Positions 47,903 through 63,908 of a stretch of DNA of 64,000 bases are shown one piece after another. The stretch's first letter is position 1. Every line of letters begins with the position of its first letter. The stretch is taken from the NCBI GenBank assembly GCA_965153455.1, contig OZ234493.1:13196213-13260212 (forward strand). Direction: 5' to 3'. A program made the position numbers and the translations under genes. A model generated the notes under the pieces. That model was not told the DNA's origin, did not search any database, and saw only the letters and a list, made by a program, of their open reading frames with translations. This DNA is from Sphagnum compactum (lineage: Eukaryota; Bryophyta; Sphagnopsida; Sphagnales).

Positions 47903-48154
47903 GTGGCCACTGTCCGTCCGGCTTCAGGGGAGGCTTCATTCACAGCCGCCGCCATCGCTCCTACTATTGCTATTCCTGCTGCTGCGGCTCTTGTTGCTGT
48001 AAATAGACAGATTTCATCCATCCAGATGGATGACGAGACGGATGACGATCCGGGCGGCTTCAGGGGAGGCTTCATTGTCGGTACCATTGTTCCTTTACTA
48101 CATGTAATAAGGGGTGTTCAATATTTTAATCATCCCCTTATTCATTTTGTTTGA
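47903..48154 (+). other. GC-rich island with a 22-bp direct repeat
   Basis: CGGCTTCAGGGGAGGCTTCA plus two bases occurs at 47919-47940 and 48055-48076. Between them is GC-rich sequence open in one frame (Ala-rich, then MDDETDDDPGG). I recognise no protein. It may be a small insertion or an exon relic. A CAATACCTTCATTTTATTCG motif near 48178 may mark the outer right limit of the transposon-like block. Confidence 0.35.
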
Positions 48155-49489
48155 ATGAACAAGAACAAGCTCCATGCAATACCTTCATTTTATTCGTTTC
48201 TCATCGTTGTCAACGGTCGGGGGTCTATTGGAGTGACAACCATGTAGGTAGGTGTAGCCATGTAGGTGGGGTTTGGTAAGTACCTACTTAAAGTGTTGGT
48301 AGGTAGGTGGGGATGAAAGTAGCACATTTTACATTTATAGGTGAATAGATAGATGGGGAAGAATCTATTTTTAATTTAAATATATAGGTGAGTAGGTGGG
48401 GGGTGGGAAAAGTTAATAAAAAATAAATAAATAAAATTTTTTAAAAAAAAACTGGTTGGGGGGCAGGGAGAAAATAAAGTTCCCCCCCCAAAAAAAAAAC
48501 AGAGATCAGGGAAAATAAAAACTGGGAAGGGGGCGGGGAAAAAACAAAGTTGCAAAAAAAAAAACTGAGATCAGGGCTGAGAAAGGACAAACAGAATTTA
48601 TTTTTTTTCTAAAACAACCTTATTATGTTAAAATAAAGATGCCAATTGTTTAAATTTTTTTACATGAGTTATTATGTTAAGTTTTACTATGCATTATTAG
48701 ACGTGAAAAGGGTTCTGATTTTTACCTATTTTAATATGACAATTTACATTGAGTTTGAGCTCTTTAATTATTAGCTTGTGTGTTTTTTGTTAACTAAATG
48801 TTTTTAATTAAAAAATTCTGCTTTTGTGGCAAGTTGGCACTTTTTTTTTTGCTTGGTTGCACTTAAAAATTGTTGTTGTTTTAAAATTCAAAAAAAACTG
48901 TATTCATTGTTGTTAGTTTACACAACTTAACACAAAACAACACTAACATTGTCAAAGACACTAATATTTTGTCTTAGATTTTTTTCATTATGATTACACT
49001 TATAAAAAAAAGATTTGCAAATATTTTGTGCTACTAATAATAAGTGTGTTAATGACTCTAAAAATAGTGTTTCTTACTAAAACAGATGATTACCAAATAA
49101 ATAATAAATAAATAAATTGACACAAACAAGAATGTGACTAAAATGGGTATGATTATAAAAAAGGTGTGAATTAAAAAAATTCCCAAAATAAATCTCATAC
49201 TAATTTTTAGACCACTGAACATGTGAATTTATTTATTGGGTTCAATATTTGTGTTGTTTTTTTTGTTTTGTTTTTTTTCATTTTCAGTTGACTTTCCTTC
49301 ACTACGAAGTCGTAATGAATTAATTCTATTGAATTTTTGGACCAAATCTGACCCCATGCCGAGTTTGGAGTGAGAAGGAAGAGAAGCGCGAGGAAGAAGA
49401 AGACGAGGACGACGAAGAAGAAGAAGAAGCGGAGCGCGGTCGATCGGTCGATTGCGTGAAGCGGATTTGATTTCTGTTTTCTTGGTGTT
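48155..49489. other. Intergenic region and MAPK promoter/leader
   Basis: It starts with GTAGGTAGGT-type simple sequence (48245-48400) and GGGGGCGGGGAAAA-like purine patches. AT-rich DNA follows, then a GA/AG-rich leader with GAAGAAGAAGAAG just before the MAPK start codon. No other gene was seen. Confidence 0.5.
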
Positions 49490-53839
<4,350 letters not shown>

Positions 53840-55000
53840 AATTGGACCAAGAGAAAGTCTTGGTTCAACAAGAATGCAGACACACGATGGTGTGCCAAAC
53901 TTCATGGTTATATCAGCTTTTGTCTTATGTTTTATTCTCCATGCCTTCTCAGTGGGGAATCATGTCATCATCCTCTATGTTCAACAAATTGTAATGCTCT
54001 TGACAAAAATTTGGCCTTGTTTGCAGTCTTGTGACCCTGATGCCTCAAGGTATTTGTGTCATCATCTAGTTATTAGTGAAGCCCAGGCCATGTTTTATTT
54101 TTATTTTTTCCCGCTTTTGTTTGAACCAGAGCTCGAGTGATGCTGTATTAACAAGACTTCGCTGCTATACTGGCGCATTGTACTGGTAGATCTTGTAAGG
54201 CCATTTCAAAACCCTACACTTCTTTCCTTCAATGGTTTGTCTTGACCATTCAATTTCTTTCCAAAATGTTTAGGAACGACTAATTTTTTGGTGAGGGAAA
54301 ATACAAGATCAAAATGTCTTCCAGGATTGGCAAGTGATTCTATGGCATTTCTCTTCTCCAAGTACTACTCAATCCACAGTACTTGAATTTTTTTCTTGGG
54401 AATTTTTTTCTCAGTACTTGTGGATTACACAAGATCACTGGATCTGCAACCAAACAGGAAACTGCTGATAGTACCACAAGGAGGTGTTGGGAAGTTTCAT
54501 GCCATTCCTCGCAAACTATGATGGGATGCCCATGGGCCAGCATAAAAAATGCAAGAGACTCTGTGGAGTTCCTTTGGAGTGCCGAGTCAATCGTTGTTGG
54601 CTTGGCAAGAGGCGGTGAGAAAGGTTTTAGCCAACACTAGGATTGTCCTGTTGAAAGCATATGCTCTGAAATCAAATTTTGGCATCCACCCAACTACCTA
54701 GTGCCCATTTAGTCCTTCTGTTTTCAAATTCCACAAAGCAAAATCAAGTGAAATGGATAGTACAAACCTTGTCCAAAACAGCCTGCCTTGTCAGAAAAGA
54801 AAGGGACCCTGAATGGGGAGAACTCTCAAGGACATATGATTGAATCATGAAAGCAATGCAGTTAATCATGGAAATCACGACCAAGCAGTTATCCATCACT
54901 CCAGAATCCACCTTTACAGTGATGCTAGGAATGGTGTACAAGAGACGATACTGCCTGTTATAGGGAGATGCTGAGCAATAGCACCATCTCCTCGTTTGCA

Positions 55001-55037
<37 letters not shown>

Positions 55038-56790
55038 ACTGCGCCTTCCAAACAAGATCCCTGAAACTGGGTCTGTGCATTGCATCATTCTAAGGGTTGT
55101 GGGAGAGAGTGAAGACAAACATGGGGATGAAGTTGTTAAGAAGAGATTTGTGCAAATCATGAAACAATGTTCGTCTTTCTAGAATGAAAGATACTACTTA
55201 CTACAATTGGGGTTTTTGCTTAGTTCTCCAGGAGAATGAGTATCCTTGACTTATAAGTGAACAAGGTTGCTGCATTGTGGTTATTATTTGATGGAAGAAA
55301 CTACAACCACAACAATGAAAACACCTCAGCAACGTCCAGAAGTTATAGTCATGATAGTCAAAGAGGTAGTCTTGATTGAATTGTAATACTCAAATTTTGG
55401 ATGATTTATGTGGATCTGACGTTTGGATTACAGGAAATTGTAATAATTTGTGACTAACAATGGGGTTCAGCTTACACCTAGTGTTTTTGTCTCTTTGTAT
55501 TTAAAACCACATGAATACTTCCCATGTTATTCTACATTCTGTTTTTTCCAAGAGGTCATGGTCGAATTGTTGGCCATGAACTGTGCCGCCCACTTCAAGT
55601 GCAGGCTTTGTTACACATGGCATTTGCATGATAACATCCTTAAGTCATGAAAATGGCAACATAGGTTGCTTTTAGTGGCACATGATAGTTTAAAAGTCTT
55701 TTTTCTAGAAGATTCAATTGTTTTGTTTCAAACCTGGCTCAATGTGAACAATATTTTGATGATTTGAATTGGAGTTTTTAACTCCTGAGTCATCATTTGT
55801 TTTAATGCTCCAATAAGAACTTCATTCATAAAACACAGAACACTGTATTGAACAATTAGATTCCTATCATCTCTGTGCACATTATGATGTCCTGATAGTC
55901 ATGTTCTGATTTCTATTCATGATTTGTGACCCTGTTCTATTTGGGTCAGTTTGTTGCCAGTTTTCTACAACTGAGTCACCAATTACACAACTAGATTGAA
56001 TCCTTTTTGAGATGGTCACTAATGATGCATCATGCTACACCAGAAAACTGAAACAAAAGAAACAAAAGAAACACCGGTTTACAGGAAGCCAAAAAACATT
56101 TCTTGATGGTGAATAAGACTTGCACATAAACATGGTCAATGAAAGTTCACAACTGGGCTTGGTCCAATTAGCATTGCATTTTATGACCCTTGAAAGCAAA
56201 AGCCCAAAAAAAAATTTACAGTATTGAGTGATGACACAAAAGGTCAGCATGCATCTCTAACAATACTTAAACGTTACAATTGATTACAGAAAAAATTTGA
56301 ATTTCAAAAACAATTTCAATTCCAAAAAAACTGCTCTGTAAAATCTAGTGATTTCAATCAACCTAGCATTCACAATGCTGAGCAATGATCGCATTTGTGC
56401 ACAACAATTATATAGTAAAGTACTCGAAGCTTCAGCTGAAGCCTCATATTTGTAATGCATCAAAAACTCTCAATACCAGACTTCCCACTTTTGGCTTTAT
56501 AGTTTTACAAATTTCAATTTCAATTAAGAGTTGTATACACCATCACAATTACCATTTTATGTTCATTCAATATTACATAGCAGGGACACCTTGTGCATCA
56601 CTATAGGTCCAACTACACAGGATATCAGGAAAAGTTACATTGCCATTCACAAAGTTGTAATGTGAAGCATTCTTCAGTCTCTCCCAGTAAACAGTTTCTG
56701 GTTGGCAGCAACACTGGTGCAGCATTCATAGTTAGAAGGTGAAACACTTACTAGGAACTCCTGCTTGGTTTTGCCTCCATGTGACATAGT
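53840..56790. other. Intergenic region between convergent MAPK and glyoxalase genes
   Basis: The stretch presumably holds the 3' ends of both converging transcripts. A (CT)n-(CA)n microsatellite lies at about 55005-55039. No frame here has a recognisable domain, and no RNA gene was seen. Confidence 0.5.
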
Positions 56791-59700
56791 CTATTCCAGC
56801 TCATTCAAGAAATCCACATTGTCAACAAAGACCTGTAATGGTCAAAGTTCCTGGGTTAGTACATATAAGAAGCTGCAATCATGAGGGGTTCTATAGAAGC
56901 TACTAAGTGCAATTGCTTGACTATTGGTATCTATATAGTTGCATTTCCTATTTATTCAGACTTGCTGAAAAACATTCATTAGAAAGTCAAACATGCAATG
57001 TACATGGGTCTAAATAGGATGATGATAATCAATTACCGATTTCCAACCATCAGGGTCAAGGCATGCAGTAATTTTGGTGTTAATTCCAGGCAGGGAGCCA
57101 GGCTCACGAGTGACTTTTCCCCCAGCTGCCTTGATAGCAGCTGCTGTCTTAAAGACATCATCAGTGCCTACTGCAACCTGTAAACACAAAACATATTGCA
57201 CATTCAGTTAAGTTTCATATAGTTCAAGAATCCAGGCATCTTGACAAAACCATACTTTAAAACTGCCATTTTCCTCTTTGAGACTTAAGAAGAGCTTCTG
57301 TACATAGGATATCCTTTCAATACTTGCAGTTTTGTCCTACAAGCAAGCTGGTACAACAGCTCTTGTTAACATATATGCATACTCACTAAAATTATAACCT
57401 GCATGTAAGCAAAGAAACACCTGAATAATTCATGACTCATTACCTGGGCATAGGCATTCCCCTTGGTGTACTCTGTGACACCATAGTTGTAAGTCAGCTC
57501 CAACACTGTTGTCTTCTTTTCTTCCTCACCATAGCCTATCATCGCCAGTGTATACTGCATGACATAGACCCAGACAAAAGGTTGCAGACCAAGTTCCCAT
57601 GTTAGGCTGCAAAGTAAATCAAACATTTAAGATGTTGAAGACATTAGATTGCAGTGCATGCTTCACTTCAAGCAGATAATATTCTACTACTTCATATATT
57701 CGTAAGGTACATGCAGGGTTCCAGGGAGAGAGCAACAAGAAAGCTTACAAACCTTATAGTCAGGATTGTCAATCTTCCGAAGCAGCTTCATCCCAAATGC
57801 CTAAATGGAATATTAAAAACACCAACCACATGTCAGTATCAAGGTTAGAAGCCACATGTTTTGAATAGAGAAGACTTCACAAAACTGAAGAGACCATTAA
57901 AAGTGGGTTGCAAATCTAGGAATGTGTCTAATACTTCAAGCAGTACCAGATGGAGAAGAAACTAGCAGACAGCTTGAGGAACCGATGAAGTTCAGACAAA
58001 AGGGTTTTATATTGACATGGCTACGAAAAGGACTCAAATGAACCATGATAACACAGAGATCTTAAACTGTAACCATTACCGTTTCATAGAAGGCAATGGA
58101 GCGGTCAAGGTCACCAACACGAAGCATCACTTGGCACAATGGTTCTGGTGTAGGCTCTCTCTGAATTAGTTCAAATTTGTAGCCAGTTGGATCCTCGACA
58201 AAGGCAATCACTGATTTGCCTCCCTTCACTGGACCGGGCTCACGTGTGACTTTGCCTCCCTTGGCTTTAACAAGATCCACAACCTTTTGCACCTGTTGAA
58301 AATAGCAGAAGTTCCTTAGATGCAATCTACTAGTAATGTCAGAGATGCTCTCTTCAGGGGAAAAAATCAGAAGGTCTTGTTGGTACAGTGGAAAAAAATG
58401 TCTTGCACATTTCATACCACCCAGGTTGATTTAAACTTAGTGTGCGGATGGAGAACACAGCAGACATGAATGTTGTTTAAACCTGCGGTATCAAACTTTG
58501 GGTTATGGAGAAAACATCCACTTACATCCTCCACTGCTATTCCAAAGTGACCAAATCCTTCACCAATGTCATACTCTTCCACCCCATAATCTGTACAAGA
58601 AGACAAATAGGCATCACCAATGAAGAAAGAGAACTGCAATATAGGTGATGACAGGAGTGAAATATCCCTTGGTCAAGGCAAAGATGCAGCTATTCACATA
58701 TCCTCCTCAGGATTGCAAGTTACAGGGCAGACAAGTAAACCTGACAACAACAGGAGAGGAATAATTGAAAATTTCAAGGTCAGGCTTGTGTAGACAAGGG
58801 CAAAAAATCCAAAGACTTGACATGGTGCCTTATCAGAGAGAATGGTCTCTATATGTCAGCTGACACACTTCAGTGATTTTCAAACAATTCAAAGAGTAAG
58901 AAGGTCGTATGATATGAAGAGGGGGCAAAAGCTGATGAAAAACCTAAATTGTGTTTAAACCTATGGTGTTCATCACCCAAAAAGACTATTGAGGATTGAC
59001 TAGCTGAAGGACATGAACCACCCAAAAAGCCTCAAGCCCTATCAAGAATTGATTTGCTGAAGGACATGAACATTAGTAGACAGAGATATTGTTAAAAGGA
59101 GGGCAGCTTACTGTATGTCAACTCCACTACAAAGTGTGAATTCTCTGCACCATAACCAAGAAATGCATTGGTGTATTTCTCTTCAGGGATGTCCCGTTTC
59201 CTGAGGAGCTTCATCCCAAGGCACTCTGTATAAAATCTGCAGATGACAACAGAGTGCACATCAATCATGGTCACCTCCAATATATGCAATTGTATATATG
59301 TTTTAACAGATGTTCAAAGAGTCAAAGAGGCAACTACTACATGTGAATGTTGAGGTGTAAGACTTGAGTGTGGCATGAGTATCTGATAGCCATTGACATG
59401 TTCTGCAACCTAAATAGACTACTGCTAATGTCATGTTTATAAACAGGTGCTTAACTTGCTACAGGACATGCTACTCTACACTGCACTGATCACCCAACAA
59501 TGTAGTCAGCTGTGTTAGGTCTGAAGTTTTTTTTAAACATCCCTAACACATATTGTGAGCATGCATACTTGATTGTTTTCTCAAGGTCTCCGACACGGTA
59601 AACAACATGGAGCAATCGGCGAGTGTCCTTCTTGACCCATTCTAGAATGTTGTTCTGGGTTGTTGCAGTTTCTGCAGCAGCTGCAGCTGCCATGTCCCTT

Positions 59701-60563
59701 CGATCTGAAGCTTGGATAAAGCTTGGAGCCCTGGGCCACAATGCTGGTGATCGGTTACCTGCATGCTCCAAAGTCACTCTGCTCAAACCCTCACTGCCTT
59801 TGGCATTGTAACCAGATGTTCCACATTACCAACGCACTTGAAGCTTCACCAATAGCATCTTACTGAGCCAGTCCTGGATAGACAGTTCCTAGGAGACATC
59901 TCAGAACAACAGGGGTTCTGAGAATAACAGCTCACTTAAGTGATTCCCAAAAGAACGGCCACACACACATGACCTAACGAACCTCCGGGGAAGAACAAGA
60001 AAAGAAAAGAAACGCTACAAAATCAGCTTCACATAGAATACTCTCTCTCTTTCTGAAAAAACATGACCTCTACTGCACAGAGCCAATTGATCTCATTTAC
60101 CATGACCTAAGAGTCTCAAATTCCAACGGAAACCAACCTTTTTAAAAAAAACGACAAAATGCACACACATCGGACACCAAAACGATACGTAGATCACAAA
60201 CTCAACAACAAAAGAGAATACGAGAAAGACATGTCGACAGCTTTTGTAACTTCGCAACTTACAAATCGACTCCAGACCAAAACCCTAGAAGACAAAGGAG
60301 CCGCCTCAAAACGAGGAGGAAAAACAAAAAAGAAAAAAAAAAAAAACGGCAAAGAAACCAAAGAAAGAATGAATTAAAAGAAAACCAATATATATATAAC
60401 TATGAAATGTGCACTTACAGCGAGTGATGGCGGGATGAAACCTGGGAGCGAAGCTTGTACAGAGCTGCGAGGAGAGAGCAACGAAAGCACGCGAGGGGCA
60501 ACGGGGTGCGACGACGACGAAGGAAGGTAAGAAAGCGAGAGTGGAAGCGAGCGCAACAGCCAT
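56791..60563 (-). CDS. Glyoxalase I (lactoylglutathione lyase), two-module, probably plastid-targeted
   Basis: Nine exons on the minus strand: 60419-60563, 59569-59758, 59112-59236, 58526-58590, 58080-58292, 57753-57800, 57444-57554, 57037-57177 and 56791-56832. All have GT-AG borders and matching phases, giving 359 residues. It converts the hemithioacetal of methylglyoxal and glutathione to S-lactoylglutathione. Two tandem glyoxalase modules span about 95-220 and 225-355. Module 1 keeps the metal ligands H99, E150, H168 and E216 ([33 protein letters not shown]). Module 2 has Q229 and E281 but ends DPDGWKSV without the last Glu, so only module 1 is likely to hold metal. The first 70 residues are Ser/Ala/Arg-rich and acid-poor like a transit peptide. 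Met71 in exon 2 ([13 protein letters not shown]) could start a cytosolic form. The exon 2 acceptor may instead be at 59797, adding 13 residues. Confidence 0.94.
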
Positions 60564-61412
60564 TGGCGTTAAGGTTTGTACCTACCACCAAATCTGCTCT
60601 CCTTCTGTTCTCGTAATAAGGAACAAGAAAGAATTCCATTTTCTGTTTTTTCCCGTTGCATTATTTCTTGAGTGTAGGTGGTAGGTACCCACTACCTACC
60701 TACCTACCTACCTTCTTGCCTTCCTTTGTGGCCCCATTTGGCTTCGACACTTGTTCCATACTCAGCCTAGACACCTCCTCTCCCCGACACCTGCTCATGA
60801 GATTCGGTTCGTTTTTTTTCCCCTTTAATTTGAGAACTTGATAAGTTCTCCCCTAAAACTTACATCCAGTTCTCAAGGGTCATGTGTCAAATTAGGGTTT
60901 TTAAATAATAGCCATTGGCTAGAAAGGTGAAGGCACTATTTAAGGTTAGGGTCTGGGAACAATTATAAAAAGAGCCTAAGCTTTTTTTTTTCTCAGGTTT
61001 GTTGGGTTTTTTCTTTTTTGGGCAAGTGTCTCGTGTGTTATATGTTTTTGCTCTTCCTATGTTATTGTTGTTGCTCTTCTTGCATCAATGTTTTTGTCAT
61101 GTTGTTGTTGTTGTTATTTTTGTGTGGTCTTACTCCTCTTGTTGTGTTGGCGTTGTTGTTCTTTTCACATGGTCTTATTTTTCTTGTTGTGTTGATAGTG
61201 TTGTTCTTATAGTGTTGGCAATCTTGTTTTTTCTTGTTAGTGCTATTATTTTTTCGTTGTTGTTATTGTTATGTTGATATTATCGTTCTTTTCACCTGGT
61301 TGTGTTGTTGCTTGTTTCACGTTGGTGTTACTAGTTTTTTTGAATGGTCATGTTGTTTTTCATGCATGAAGTTGTTTCTGTTGTTGCATTAATGTTGTTT
61401 TTTTCAAATTGT
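60564..61412. other. Intergenic DNA with TAGG and TTG-rich simple sequence
   Basis: Upstream of the glyoxalase gene there is a GTAGGTGGTAGGTACC / CTACCTACCTACC palindromic patch near 60674-60712. From 61040 comes a TTGTTGTTG/CTTTTCACA-rich low-complexity stretch, which resumes after the retrotransposon at 63904. That confirms the element inserted into it. Confidence 0.6.
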
Positions 61413-61417
61413 GCTAT
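61413..61417. other. Target-site duplication, left (GCTAT)
   Basis: GCTAT directly precedes the TGTCATGG start of the left LTR and is repeated exactly at 63904-63908 after the right LTR. Five base pairs is the usual size for Ty3-type integrases. Confidence 0.9.
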
Positions 61418-61644
61418 TGTCATGGCCTAGGATATTTTGGGATACTTTTGGCAATGTCATGTTCTAGGATATTTTTGGATACTTTTAGCAATATCATGGC
61501 CTAGGATATTTTGGGACTAGTATGGCTCAGGGTTATAAAAGGAGATAGTCTGGGGAACAACCCTTTAGCAGATCAACACCAGTTGATGGATCAATAAAGC
61601 TTGTCTTGTCTAATTCTCCACTTGTTTGTAGTCGGTCCATAACA
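61418..61644 (+). repeat. Left LTR (227 bp)
   Basis: It starts TGTCATGG and ends CATAACA. Within it a unit CATGGCCTAGGATATTTTGG occurs about two and a half times. TATAAAA at 61534-61540 is a likely promoter box and AATAAA at 61593-61598 a likely poly(A) signal. Compared with the right LTR there are three substitutions and one 3-base gap. Confidence 0.95.
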
Positions 61645-61785
61645 GTTTGATCTGCTCCTTCTTCTTGTTTGTTTGTTTTGTTGTTTCAGTAAGTAGCTAG
61701 AGGTATATTGGAGTGAAACTTGGAAAGGTTATAGAAGACTATAGGACGCTTCTACTCTCAAAGTTTCAAAAGAAAAGGATATGTT

Positions 61786-62591
61786 TTGAGAGAGATCCAA
61801 GCATCTGAAGTTTCAAGTGCAGATCTGGTTTTTTGGTCATATCTCCTTTGTGTAAGCTTTTTTGGGTCTGTAACTTTGTGATCTTATAGATCATATAGGA
61901 ATATATGTGTGAGAGAAATTTCATGTCATTTGGACTTGTATTGAGAGAGATTCAAGCATCTGAAGTTTCAAATGCAGATCTGGTTTTTTGGTCATATCTC
62001 CTTTGTGTAAGCTTTTTTGGGTCTGTAACTTTGTGATCTTATAGATCATATAGGAATATATGTGTGAGAGAAATTTCATGTCATTTGGACTTGTATTGAG
62101 AGAGATTCAAGCATCTGAAGTTTCAAATGCAGATCTGGTTTTTTGGTCATATCTCCTTTGTGTAAGCTTTTTTGGGTCTGTAACTCTGTGATCTTATAGA
62201 TCATATAGGAATATATGTGTGAGAGAAATTTCATGTCATTTGGACTTATATTGAGAGAGATCCAAGCATCTGAAGTTTCAAGTGCAGATCTGGTTTTTTG
62301 GTCATATCTCCTTTGTGTAAGCTTTTTTGGGTCTGTAACTTTGTGATCTTATAGATCATATAGGAATATATGTGTGAGAAAAATTTCATGTCATTTGGAC
62401 TTGTATTGAGAGAGATCCAAGCATCTGAAGTTTCAAGTGCAGATCTGGTTTTTTGGTCATATCTCCTTTGTTTAAGTTTTTTTCGGTCTGTAACTTTGTG
62501 ATCTTATAGATCATATAGGAATATATGTGTGAGAGAAATTTCATGTCATTTGGACTTGTATTGAGAGAGATCCAAGCATCTGAAGTTTCAA
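61786..62591. repeat. 155-bp tandem repeat in the retrotransposon leader, five units and a part
   Basis: Unit starts at TTGAGAGAGATCCAAGC are 61786, 61941, 62096, 62251, 62406 and 62561, exactly 155 bp apart. Units differ at only a few positions. The sixth stops after about 30 bp and passes into the gag leader. Confidence 0.95.
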
Positions 62592-62631
62592 GTTTGAATA
62601 TTGAAAGCGCAAAAGTGTGAGAACTACCACC

Positions 62632-63271
62632 ATGGACAACTCAGAATCCAACATCGATCTCACTCAAATCCTCGCCGCCCTTCAACACCTTCAACAAGAA
62701 AATGCCGTGCTTAGAGACTCGGTGACCCGCCTACAGAATCAGCCACCACCTCCTGCCCCAGTACTTCCTGCTCTTGCAATGGCCGCCTAAGAACCCAAGA
62801 TCAGTCTGCCAGAAAAGTTTGATGGAACGCGCCTCAAATTTCGAGGCTTTGTCAGCCAGGTACGCCTGATCATGCAACTACACCCCCGTCGTTATTTTGA
62901 TGACACCACTCGTGTAGGATTCGTTGGAACCCTACTCACTGGGACAGCTGCAGCATGGTTTGCTCCCATCCTGGAAACATCATCCCCTCTTCTACAAGAT
63001 TTCAACGCCTTTATGGCGGAATTTGAAGCAGTATTTGGGGACAGTGATAAGGCCAGGACTTCAGCCAACAAGCTGCGTCGCCTCCAGCAAGGGACACGTT
63101 CGGCCATCGTCTACGCTTCAGAATTCAGGCAGCTTGCCTGTGACGTCAATTGGGGAGAAGCTGCCTTGATTGATCAGTTTCGCTGTGGGCTTCGTGATGA
63201 TGTTCAAGATCTTTTGTTGACACTCGCAGACCCTTCTTCTTTCAGTGAAGCCATCACCCAGGCAATTCGAA
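62632..63271 (+). pseudogene. Retrotransposon gag, truncated
   Basis: ATG at 62632 (ACCACCATGG context) opens MDNSESNIDLTQILAAL with a short coiled-coil-like stretch and a Pro-rich linker. A stop (TAA) interrupts at codon 53, 62788. The frame continues with ISLPEKFDGT, FRGFV, RVGFVGTLLTGTAAAWF, FEAVFGD and AITQAIR, the capsid pattern of Ty3-type gag. The zinc-knuckle end is deleted: from about 63265 the DNA is integrase sequence and the gag frame runs out of register to a stop at 63393. Confidence 0.88.
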
Positions 63272-63673
63272 CTAAGGGTTTACAAGCGCCTCGGACCTTT
63301 CAAAATCGCCAAATTGGTTGGTCTAGTGGCTTGCCAGTTGGAGCTTTCACCCCAGTTCAAAATCCACAATGTTTTCCATGTCTCCCTGCTTGAGCCCTAT
63401 CATGAAAACCCGATCCCAGAACGTCATCAAGAACCCCCAGCTCCAGTCGAAATTGAAGGCCAAGAAGAGTTTGAAGTTCAGGAGGTCTTGGACTCCAAGA
63501 AGATTCGTGGAAAGCTCCTGTACCTTGTCTTTTGGCGAGGTTATCCTCCTTCTGAAGCTACTTGGGAGCCTGCTGGAAACCTAGTTCATGCCCAAGACTT
63601 AGTTAATCGGTTTCACCAACGATATCCTAACAAACCGGCTCCATCTAGAAGATGTCGCTTGAGGAGAGGATAA
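63272..63673 (+). pseudogene. Retrotransposon integrase C-terminus with chromodomain
   Basis: The frame reads YKRLGPFKI (GPF/Y module), then PQFKIHNVFHVSLLEPY, an acidic linker, and a chromodomain at about 63468-63600 with EVQEVLDSKK, YLVFWRGYPPSEATWEP. Chromodomains bind methylated histone tails and steer insertion into heterochromatin. The frame lacks the integrase catalytic core and its own start, and it is out of frame with gag. It ends at TAA 63671-63673, flush with the LTR. Confidence 0.9.
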
Positions 63674-63903
63674 TGTCATGGCCTAGGATATTTTGGGATA
63701 CTTTTGGCAATGTCATGTCCTAGGATATTTTGGGATACTTTTGGCAATATCATGGCCTAGGATATTTTGGGACTAGTATGGCTCAGGGTTATAAAAGGAG
63801 ATAGTCTGGGGAACAACCCTTTAGCAGATCAACACCAGTTGATGGATCAATAAAGCTTGTCTTGTCTTGTAATTCTCCACTTGTTTGTAGTCGGTCCATA
63901 ACA
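63674..63903 (+). repeat. Right LTR (230 bp)
   Basis: It runs from TGTCATGG to CATAACA and is nearly identical to the left LTR. TATAAAA lies at 63790-63796. The extra three bases are TTG in the CTTGTCTTGT tract. Confidence 0.95.
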
Positions 63904-63908
63904 GCTAT
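63904..63908. other. Target-site duplication, right (GCTAT)
   Basis: An exact repeat of 61413-61417. Beyond it the TTG/CTTTTCACA-rich host sequence resumes. Confidence 0.9.

Larger units (their letters stand above)
61418..63903 (+). mobile_element. Ty3-type chromodomain LTR retrotransposon, internally deleted
   Basis: The element is 2486 bp: LTR, 5' leader with 155-bp repeats, start of gag, then the integrase tail with chromodomain, LTR. Protease, reverse transcriptase, RNase H and the integrase core are missing. The stop codon of the chromodomain frame touches the right LTR, and GAGGAGAGGA before it is a plausible polypurine tract. The sequence after the left LTR (GTTTGATCTGC) does not match the common initiator-Met primer site, so the primer is unknown. 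The gag and chromodomain are like Tf1/sushi or Tcn1-type chromoviruses, which are known from fungi, fish and non-seed plants. It would need another element to supply enzymes. Confidence 0.93.

Noticed and set aside
54744-55160. Minus-strand frame of 138 codons
   Set aside because: It includes a translated (CA)n microsatellite and shows no family motif.
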